Shown here in pieces: positions 5,947 to 11,871 of a DNA stretch of 11,871 bases. This DNA is from Candidatus Tectimicrobiota bacterium. GTDB taxonomy: Bacteria; UBA8248; JACPRG01. Numbering within the stretch: position 1 is the stretch's first letter; each line of letters begins with the position of its first letter. Where the stretch lies: positions 1 through 11,871 of the forward strand of contig JACPRG010000040.1 of the NCBI GenBank assembly GCA_016190025.1. The letters run 5' to 3'. The notes under the pieces were generated by a model. That model searched no databases. It worked only from the letters and a program-made list of their open reading frames with translations, and was not told the origin of the DNA. The position numbers and the translations under genes are program-made.

Positions 5947-6495
5947 GTGGAGATCTTGGATCGGGACGGCCGTCTGTTCGGCCGAATCGGGGTGATTCGT
6001 TTGGCGGCGATTCTGGCGGCCGCCCTCGGGATCGGCCTCATCGCTTATACGTCTTGGGTGTACGTCGTCCGTTACCGGGAGCTCGTCCGGCCCCCCGTTT
6101 ACAGCGAGGTCAAGTGGTTTCCGACCGAGGTGGTGAAGAGGGAGAAAGCCGCGCTGATCCTCTATGCGAGGCTTCCTGGCTATCTCCGCGACGCCGTTTC
6201 CATCGGGGACGTGGAGGCCGGCGATCCGGCCGCGGCGTTTCCGCTCAGGGTTCTGGGCATCCTGCCCGCAGAGAAAAAGCCGGGCTGGTTCTTCGTGCTT
6301 CTCGGGGGGGAGATAGGGGAAGCGAACACGGGCGTCCGGTTCACGGGGCGGAAAAGACCTCTCCGCCTCGGCGGGCGGCTTCTTTTTTCGACGAAGGATT
6401 ACGCCCTCTCGGGGGTCATCGTCCGAATCCTTCCCGGCGGGACCGACGCGGACGCCTTCTCTCGCCTGACCCGGCAAATCGCGGTGGACGAGTGA
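5947..6495 (+). CDS. DUF4330-like single-pass membrane protein
   Basis: The 182-residue product opens with ILDRDGRLFGRIGVI (3-17), then one hydrophobic segment (about 19-41), then an extracytoplasmic domain of about 140 residues. This opening (acidic D-x-x-G-R-L-F-G plus a short stretch into a membrane helix) and the later LPGYLRDAVSIGD (76-88) recall the DUF4330 family, whose members have the form LIDxKGRLFGKINIID followed by a helix and a VPPYVADAIKVGD-like segment. The family has no assigned biochemical function and often lies near polysaccharide genes. The frame is open back to 5527, but that would run antisense through the VTT gene. GTG 5947 is preferred for GGAG at 5937-5940, six bases upstream; GTG 5929 is an alternative. 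It heads the run of envelope-glycan genes, 163 bases before the glycosyltransferase. The similarity is from memory of the motif. Confidence 0.65.
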   Translation: MEILDRDGRLFGRIGVIRLAAILAAALGIGLIAYTSWVYVVRYRELVRPPVYSEVKWFPTEVVKREKAALILYARLPGYLRDAVSIGDVEAGDPAAAFPLRVLGILPAEKKPGWFFVLLGGEIGEANTGVRFTGRKRPLRLGGRLLFSTKDYALSGVIVRILPGGTDADAFSRLTRQIAVDE

Positions 6496-6658
6496 CGCGG
6501 GAGGGCGACGGTCGCGGTCTTTGGCCAAGGGGCCGGGTTCCGGGGGAAGGACGAGGCTGTTCGCCGCGCGCCCTTGCTTTGTGGGGTGTTGTGTCCGAGA
6601 ATGCCGGGTTCGGCCTCCGCGGGACGCGGCGGCCGTTTCCGGATGGCGGTGAGAGCCC

Positions 6659-7825
6659 GTGCCGTTGCGAATCCTCCATTTGCTGACGTCGGCCGGCCTG
6701 GGCGGCACGGAATCCTCGGTCCTCGTCCTCGCCCGGGGGATGGATCCGGACCGCTTCTGGAGCGAGGTCGCCGTGCTGCGGGGGGAAGGCCCGATGAGCG
6801 CCCGCTGGCGTCAGGCGGGCCTCGCCGTCACCCATCTGAACGTTCAGCGGGAGTGGACCCCCCGTGCGGTCCAAAAGCTCGCGCGTCTTGTCCGGGGCGG
6901 CCGCTACGATGTCGTCACGCTGTACGGCGTGGCGGTCAACGTGCTCGGGCGGCTGGCCTGCAAGCTGGCGGGACAGAGGAGCGTGGTGGGCGTGATCCGA
7001 GGGCTCACCAACGAGCGGACGATCAGCCGGACGCGCCTTTGGCTGGACCGGTTGTCGTTCCCCTGGGCCGTTTGCTACGTTTCCAATTCCCAGGCGGTCA
7101 TCGATCACCTCGTGGAGGCGGGGTTCCCCGCGGGGAAGCTGCGGCTCGCCCGGACGGGATTGTCCACGGACCCCTTCGACCGGGCGCCGCCCCGGGAGGA
7201 GGCCCGACGCCAGGTGGGGATCGGCCGCGTCCCGCCGCCCGTCGTTACCTGTGTGGGCAATCTGCGGCCCGTCAAGAACCACTCCTTCCTCTTGCGGGCC
7301 TGCCGCCTTCTCGTGGACCGGCAGGTCGGCTTCCTCCTCCTGCTGGTCGGCGCGGGACTGGAGGAGGGGCGGCTTCGGCGGCAAGTCCGGGACCTCTCCC
7401 TCACCGAGCACGTCCGGTTCCTCGGAGGGCGGGAGGACATCCCGGTGGTCCTGGCCGCCTCGGACCTGTTCGTCCTGTCTTCCCTCTGGGAGGGCCTGCC
7501 GCGCTCCGTGATGGAGGCCATGGCGGGCCGCCTCGCCGTGGTGGCCACCGATGCGGGGGGCGTGAAAGAGCTGGTGGTGGACGGGGAGACGGGCTACGTG
7601 CTGCCCGTCAGCGACGCGGCGGCCTTCGCCGGGCGGATGGCCGAGTTGCTGGAGAACCCCGCGCTCCGCCGCAGGATGGGAGAGGCGGGATACCGCCGGG
7701 TCCAGGAGCGGTTCACCGAAGACCGAATGGTGCGGGCCATGGAAAAAATCTATCTTGAGGTCCTGGGCCATTCCGGCCGCTCCGGGCGGCATCCGTACGG
7801 CACGGAAAACCCGGCCCGGTCTTGA
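6659..7825 (+). CDS. GT4-family glycosyltransferase (GT-B fold)
   Basis: A 388-residue retaining glycosyltransferase of full family length, cytoplasmic or membrane-associated, transferring a sugar from a nucleotide donor to a glycan or lipid carrier. The N-terminal acceptor domain starts ILHLLTSAGLGGTESSV (5-21), with the Gly-rich loop typical of GT4. The donor domain starts CVGNLRPVKNH (198-208), supplying R203 and K206 for the donor phosphates. LVGAGLEE (229-236) follows, and the E-x7-E motif is EGLPRSVME (E278 and E286). A C-terminal helix crosses back (about 340-370). GTG 6659 is the start, with GGTGAGAG (6648-6655) close upstream; no in-frame ATG gives a better N-terminus. The stop is 14 bases before the next gene's preferred start, so the two are surely co-transcribed. 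Donor and acceptor sugars cannot be deduced. Confidence 0.92.
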   Translation: MPLRILHLLTSAGLGGTESSVLVLARGMDPDRFWSEVAVLRGEGPMSARWRQAGLAVTHLNVQREWTPRAVQKLARLVRGGRYDVVTLYGVAVNVLGRLACKLAGQRSVVGVIRGLTNERTISRTRLWLDRLSFPWAVCYVSNSQAVIDHLVEAGFPAGKLRLARTGLSTDPFDRAPPREEARRQVGIGRVPPPVVTCVGNLRPVKNHSFLLRACRLLVDRQVGFLLLLVGAGLEEGRLRRQVRDLSLTEHVRFLGGREDIPVVLAASDLFVLSSLWEGLPRSVMEAMAGRLAVVATDAGGVKELVVDGETGYVLPVSDAAAFAGRMAELLENPALRRRMGEAGYRRVQERFTEDRMVRAMEKIYLEVLGHSGRSGRHPYGTENPARS

Positions 7826-7833
7826 AGGGGAGG
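7825..7833 (+). promoter_or_regulatory. Ribosome-binding site deciding a TTG start
   Basis: AAGGGGAGG overlaps the end of the glycosyltransferase stop codon and contains GGAGG (7829-7833), six bases before a TTG at 7840. A TTG at 7822 is also in frame and would overlap the previous gene by four bases, but it has no comparable signal and would put this site inside the gene. Confidence 0.55.
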
Positions 7834-7839
7834 AACTTC

Positions 7840-9897
7840 TTGCGCCGCTGGGTGGGGAGGATTGTCGCGGGCGCCGTGACGGGCGCGGGGCTGGGCGTCG
7901 TCGAGACCTATCTGCTCGTCGCCTTCATCTCCCGCGGGGTCTTCAACGGGCCCTTGTTCACCGCCTGGAGCGTCCTTCATTTGCTCCTGGTGTCCTCGCT
8001 CCTGAACGGCGCCCTGTTCGCCGGAGTCGGCCTGGCGGCCGACGCCGTTTCGCGAGCCCTCCCTCGGCTCCGGTCCCGATCCGGCCGGCTGCTCGCCGGC
8101 CTGTACGGGGTTCTCGCCATCCGGGTCGTGTTTTCGGGATACCTCAGTCCCTACCTGGTTTCAAACGCCTCGACGGCCGGGCGGCTTCTCTCCAATGCGG
8201 CCTTTCTGGCCGTGGCGGCCTTGGTCTTCCTGGGCGCTTGGCGGCTCGCCGGCCGGGCGGGGGCGGGCCTGGGGCCTTGGGCGGCCGGGCTGGGCGGAGC
8301 CCTCCTGCTGGGCGGGGCGCTGGGGGTCGCATCTTTCCCCGAGGTCCCCGCCCATTACCGGGGCCAGACGTGGCGTCAGGTGGACGCCGGCTTGAGCCGC
8401 GCGCCCAACGTCATTCTGGTCCTCGTGGACACGGTGCGGGCCGACCATCTCTCCGCCTATGGCTACTCCCGGCCGACGTCCCCCACGCTGGAAGAGATGG
8501 CGCGGGAAGGGATGATCTTCGAGGAATTCCGGTCCCACGCCAACTGGACCGTCCCTTCGGTGGCCACGCTGTTCACGTCCCTGCACGAGAGCGTGACCGG
8601 GATGCACACCGAGTTCGACCGGTTTCCCGACGAGGCCGAGACCCTCGCGGAGGTCCTCCAAAAGAGGGGATTCACCACGGCGTTCTTTTCCTCGAATCCC
8701 CTCGTCGGGCGAACGCAGAACTACACCCAGGGGTTCGACTACGCCCTCGAGTTGGGCGGCCTGTGGAAGGATGTCCATTACCGCAACTATCAGCCCCCGC
8801 AGCAGCTCTATGTTTGGCGCCTGGCCTACGGGAAGTCGGGGAGGCTCGACCGTTTTTTGGATTGGATGAGCCGGAGACTGGAGGGGTTGTTGAACGAGAG
8901 CGGCGTGGCGCGGCCGGGGCCTCTCCGGTTGCCGCGGCCGGACGTCGCGGACATCCGCCTCGGCAAGGCCGACTGGGTCTTCCGCCACACGCGGGCCTAT
9001 CTGGACCACCTGTTTTCTCAGGGCTATGACGCCCGGCGGAACAAGCTCTTTTTGTACCTTCATTACATGGACCCCCACCAGCCGTACCGCCCTCCGGGGG
9101 CGTACAAGCGGATGTTCGACCCCGGCTTCCGCGGCTCTCCCCGTGAGATGTCGCCCAATATGCCCAATGAAAGAGTCCCTCTCCCGCCGGACGCCCTCCG
9201 GAGCCTCGTGGCCCAGTACGACGGGGAGATCCGGTTCTTCGACGACTGGCTGGGGGAGCTGGTCCGGTACCTGAAGGGCCGGGGCCTGTATGACACCTCG
9301 CTCTTCATCCTGACGGCCGACCACGGGGAGGGTTTCTGGGACCACGAGAGCTGGGATCACGGATACACCGTTTTTGAAGAGGAGATCCGCGTCCCTCTGG
9401 TGGTGCGGCTTCCGGGAAAGATTCCGGCGGGGGTTCGGAACAAGGATCTGGCGGGCCTCGCGGACGTGATGCCGACGGTCCTGGATGTGTTGGGATTGCC
9501 GCAGGCCGGGGGGATCCAGGGGGACTCTCTGCTCCCGGTGATTCGGGGGGAGAGGGCGCCCCGGGTCTTTTACGGCGAGGCGACGGGGCATGAGAAGCGG
9601 GCCTTTCAGTTCGTCATTTCGGAGGGCAAGAAATACATCGCGCGGTTCGGCGCGACGCTTTCGGCGGACCCGCCTTTTCCGTTCCAGAAGGGCATGCTGT
9701 TCGACCTTCGCGCGGACCCCAAGGAAAGAAGAAACCTGTTCCGCCCGGGGGACCCGGAGAGCGTCCGCTACGGGGATCTCCTCAAGCGGAAGAGAGAAGA
9801 GGTCCTCCGGCGGGGGCGGTTGCCGAAGGGAAGCAAGGTCCTCTATGACCCCGAGACGCTCGAGCGGCTGAGACGGCTCGGCTACATCGGGGATTGA
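7840..9897 (+). CDS. Membrane-anchored sulfatase-like (alkaline phosphatase superfamily) hydrolase/transferase with Thr nucleophile
   Basis: The 685-residue product has about four N-terminal membrane segments (first 165 residues), then an extracytoplasmic alkaline-phosphatase-superfamily domain starting APNVILVLVDTVRADHLSAY (188-207). Visible metal ligands are D197 in VDTVRAD, then D494 and H495 in TADHGE, with H507 (WDHGY) nearby; H413 in MDPHQPY is a further conserved His. The nucleophile region, CxPSR in true sulfatases, reads NWTVPSVATL, with Thr at 237 in the Cys/Ser position. Formylglycine cannot form there, so this is more like the Thr-nucleophile phosphotransferases (EptA, LtaS types) than a sulfatase. 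The C-terminus ends RRLGYIGD, common in membrane-linked members. The domain order (membrane segments, then outer catalytic domain) and the glycosyltransferase immediately upstream suggest modification of an envelope glycan or lipid. Hydrolase versus transferase is undecided. Confidence 0.88.
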   Translation: MRRWVGRIVAGAVTGAGLGVVETYLLVAFISRGVFNGPLFTAWSVLHLLLVSSLLNGALFAGVGLAADAVSRALPRLRSRSGRLLAGLYGVLAIRVVFSGYLSPYLVSNASTAGRLLSNAAFLAVAALVFLGAWRLAGRAGAGLGPWAAGLGGALLLGGALGVASFPEVPAHYRGQTWRQVDAGLSRAPNVILVLVDTVRADHLSAYGYSRPTSPTLEEMAREGMIFEEFRSHANWTVPSVATLFTSLHESVTGMHTEFDRFPDEAETLAEVLQKRGFTTAFFSSNPLVGRTQNYTQGFDYALELGGLWKDVHYRNYQPPQQLYVWRLAYGKSGRLDRFLDWMSRRLEGLLNESGVARPGPLRLPRPDVADIRLGKADWVFRHTRAYLDHLFSQGYDARRNKLFLYLHYMDPHQPYRPPGAYKRMFDPGFRGSPREMSPNMPNERVPLPPDALRSLVAQYDGEIRFFDDWLGELVRYLKGRGLYDTSLFILTADHGEGFWDHESWDHGYTVFEEEIRVPLVVRLPGKIPAGVRNKDLAGLADVMPTVLDVLGLPQAGGIQGDSLLPVIRGERAPRVFYGEATGHEKRAFQFVISEGKKYIARFGATLSADPPFPFQKGMLFDLRADPKERRNLFRPGDPESVRYGDLLKRKREEVLRRGRLPKGSKVLYDPETLERLRRLGYIGD

Positions 9898-9903
9898 GCG
9901 GCC

Positions 9904-9960
9904 CGTCCGGGGAACGCCTGCCGGCCCCCCCCTCGCGCCGCGGGGCAAGGAGTCCGGACG
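9904..9960 (+). other. Intercistronic inverted repeat near the YfhO-like start
   Basis: CGTCCGG (9904-9910) and CCGGACG (9954-9960) are perfect seven-base complements with 43 bases between them, which include a C-run (9925-9932) and a CGGGG segment able to pair inside. The right arm directly follows AAGGAG (9947-9952), the best Shine-Dalgarno-like site before the next gene. Folding could lower or tune translation of that gene. There is no T-tract, so a terminator is unlikely. Confidence 0.3.
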
Positions 9961-9964
9961 AGAG

Positions 9965-11871
9965 GTGGTCTTGATTCGAAGGCACGCGGCTTCTCTTCTG
10001 CTGCTCGGGGTTTTCGTCTTCGTTTTCTTTTACGACGTCTGGCTCCTGGGCCGCGTCTGGTTCGATTCGCCCGGGATCTATTTTTATTTCCCCTGGCGGA
10101 TGGACAGCCGCTACACCCTCTTCGACATCCGGCTCGTTTGGGGGCCTCGGGAAGGCATCCCCTTTCAGTTCCATCTGGTCAAAACCCTTTTTGAGTCCCT
10201 CTCGTTTCCCTTGTGGAACCCCTACCTGCTGGCGGGGGAGCCTTTCTTCGCCACGGGCCACAAGCAGGTCCTGGACCTGACCAACTTCATCTACTTTTTC
10301 GCGGACCTCCCCGGCGGGATGAATCTCCAGATCACCCTTCAGATCTTCCTGGCGGGGGCCTTCATGTATGTGCTCGCGCACCGGTGGACCCGGGACCGCC
10401 TGGCCGCCTCGGTGGCGGCCGTCGCCTACGCCTTCTCGGGCCACATCGTCAGCAAGACGTACTGGGCCCCCAACATCGGCGACGCCATGTGGATTCCCCT
10501 GGGCATCCTTTTCGCCGACCTGGCCGCCGTCAGCGGGAGGGTTCGGTATTTCGTCCTCTATGGAATGGTGTTGTCCGCCATTTTTCTCGGGGGGAGCGAG
10601 ACCCACGTCCCCCTGATTTTCCTGTTTCTCCTGATGTACCTGGCCGTCCGGTTGCTCGGGCAGTGGCGGCGGGGAGAGTGGCCGGGCTCCCCGCCGCGGG
10701 CGCTGTGGCTTGCGCTGCTCTCCTTCGGGGTGTTTCTGGGGGTTTCGGCCGTCCGGCTGATCCCGTTCGCCCAGCACATCCTTCTCTCCGACCGCTCCAT
10801 GCCGCGGCCCACGCCCGAGTGGGTTCTCTCAGGGGCGCAGCCGTATGAAATCCTCAGGCTCGTGGTCTACACCTTTCTCAACCTCCTGGGCCCGGTTCGC
10901 GAGACGGTCATTTACCGGGGGGACGTGCGAAACTCTTTTTTTCTGGGGGTCGCGGCCCTCTTTCTGGTCCTGCCCCGCCTGCGTCGGGTGGCGTCGGGGC
11001 GGGGGGCTTTTTTCTTCTGGTCGGCCCTCCTGAGCATCCCGTTCGCCGCGCTCTCCGAGGCCTTGCTCCTGGGGCTGATCCAAGTGCCGGCCCTGAGCAG
11101 GGTCGCCTATCTGCTCCAAAGCGTCGTCTCCACGGTGGACCGGGTCTCGATCTTCTACGTGGCCGGCGTGCCCCTGCTCTGCGCCTTCGGGGTCCGGGAG
11201 CTTCGGGAAGACCTTCGGCGGGGGCTCTGGGCCCGCTGGATGAGATGGGGCGCCGCGATGGCGGCCGGCCTTCTGGCCTGGATGATCCTTGTCCGAACCC
11301 CGTGGGCGCCGGCGCTCACGAAGGTGAACGCGTACTTTTTTTTCTGGCCGAGCCTGGGGGCGGCGGTCCTTTTGGCCGCCGCGCTTCTTCTCCGCGCCAG
11401 GTCCTGGATTCCTCAGAGGGTCCTGGGCGGGATCATCCTGGCGGTCCTGTTCTCGGAGCTGATGATCGGCGCGCGCCTGGTCTTCTCCCCCGCCCCCCGC
11501 GAAGAGTTCTATCCGGAGATGCCCAGCATCCGGTTCTTGAAAAGCCGGCCGGGGCTCTTCCGCGTGGATCACATGACCGAGGGGCCGCACCTGGCGCACC
11601 ACTCCCGGATCCTGCTGGCCAGCCTGCTCCTGCCCTTCGAGATCCAGACCATCACCGGATACGAGACCGTTCTCCCGCGCCGTCACCATGAGCTATTCAG
11701 TGCCATGGCGACCCCGCCCTGGGCGAAGCGTCCGGTTTATTTCTACAACTATGTGGAGCTGACCCCCCGAAGCCTCCGAAGCCCGCTCCTCGACCTGTTC
11801 AACGTGAGATACCTTCTCCTCTCAGTGGATTTCCCGGACCTGATCCCCGATGACCGCTACCGACTCGTCTA
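9965..11871 (+). CDS. YfhO-family polytopic membrane protein (3' end missing)
   Basis: One open frame runs from 9965 through the right edge with no stop, giving 635 residues with the C-terminus cut off. About a dozen hydrophobic segments are visible, the first at about 8-24. Family marks are FPLWNPYLLAGEPF (81-94), the loop where YfhO proteins carry PLWNPYxxxGxPF, then YAFSGH (155-160), MWIPLG (175-180) and LLDLFNVRYLLLS (608-620), as in the late 'ldllgvkYvl' region. YfhO proteins are GT-C-like membrane proteins tied to glycosylation of cell-wall or lipid-linked polymers (in Bacillus, of lipoteichoic acid). An acidic pair D104/D114 and E92 lie in outer-loop positions where GT-C catalysis is expected; this is inference. 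Start is GTG 9965 or TTG 9971; AAGGAG (9947-9952) is 12 bases before the former and GAGGTG (9962-9967) overlaps both. It lies 67 bases after the phosphatase-like gene in the same direction. Confidence 0.85.
   Translation, partial: MVLIRRHAASLLLLGVFVFVFFYDVWLLGRVWFDSPGIYFYFPWRMDSRYTLFDIRLVWGPREGIPFQFHLVKTLFESLSFPLWNPYLLAGEPFFATGHKQVLDLTNFIYFFADLPGGMNLQITLQIFLAGAFMYVLAHRWTRDRLAASVAAVAYAFSGHIVSKTYWAPNIGDAMWIPLGILFADLAAVSGRVRYFVLYGMVLSAIFLGGSETHVPLIFLFLLMYLAVRLLGQWRRGEWPGSPPRALWLALLSFGVFLGVSAVRLIPFAQHILLSDRSMPRPTPEWVLSGAQPYEILRLVVYTFLNLLGPVRETVIYRGDVRNSFFLGVAALFLVLPRLRRVASGRGAFFFWSALLSIPFAALSEALLLGLIQVPALSRVAYLLQSVVSTVDRVSIFYVAGVPLLCAFGVRELREDLRRGLWARWMRWGAAMAAGLLAWMILVRTPWAPALTKVNAYFFFWPSLGAAVLLAAALLLRARSWIPQRVLGGIILAVLFSELMIGARLVFSPAPREEFYPEMPSIRFLKSRPGLFRVDHMTEGPHLAHHSRILLASLLLPFEIQTITGYETVLPRRHHELFSAMATPPWAKRPVYFYNYVELTPRSLRSPLLDLFNVRYLLLSVDFPDLIPDDRYRLV

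Noticed and set aside
5718..6041. Upstream extension of the VTT frame to an ATG at 6041
   Set aside because: It would be antisense to the DUF4330-like gene and cross the A/T-rich divergent region; the added residues are Arg/Pro-rich and resemble no protein family.
1..11871. Mobile element, CRISPR array, tRNA or rRNA
   Set aside because: No transposase or integrase motifs, no terminal inverted repeats, no regularly spaced repeat array, and no tRNA-like or rRNA-like segments were seen on either strand.

Overview
The window looks like a piece of a GC-rich bacterial chromosome with tightly packed genes and no sign of a mobile element, phage, CRISPR array, rRNA or tRNA. Non-ATG starts (GTG, TTG) are common. 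The gene mix (an LLM-class oxidoreductase of the F420/FMN type, a PLP-independent TPP decarboxylase-like fragment, a VTT membrane protein beside a MerA/LpdA-like flavoprotein) and the protein style recall uncultured soil or sediment lineages such as Methylomirabilota/Rokubacteria or Desulfobacterota relatives. That placement is an impression from recalled family members and was not tested.

Left part (1-3271): the 5' end of a thiamine-pyrophosphate-binding protein runs leftward off the window. A 319-base divergent region follows, with a plausible promoter for each side, a small dyad and a leader hairpin. Then come three rightward genes: an NAD-type glutamate dehydrogenase, a short HIT-family nucleotide hydrolase with its own candidate promoter, and an LLM-class oxidoreductase.

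Middle (3284-5717, minus strand): a VTT/TVP38 membrane protein followed by a pyridine nucleotide-disulfide oxidoreductase, probably co-transcribed. The flavoprotein would usually be labelled mercuric reductase, but it lacks the mercury-specific parts. Pairing with the VTT protein suggests a membrane-linked redox function that is still undefined.

Right part (5718-11871, plus strand): an AT-richer divergent region with a nested set of short direct repeats opens a probable operon. It encodes a DUF4330-like single-pass membrane protein, a GT4 glycosyltransferase, a membrane-anchored alkaline-phosphatase/sulfatase-superfamily enzyme with Thr at the nucleophile position, and a large YfhO-type polytopic membrane protein cut by the right edge. 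Together these look like an envelope-glycan synthesis or modification module: a cytoplasmic glycosyltransferase, a membrane GT-C-like candidate, and an extracytoplasmic phospho- or sulfo-transferase/hydrolase. This module and the VTT-flavoprotein pair are the least understood parts of the window.
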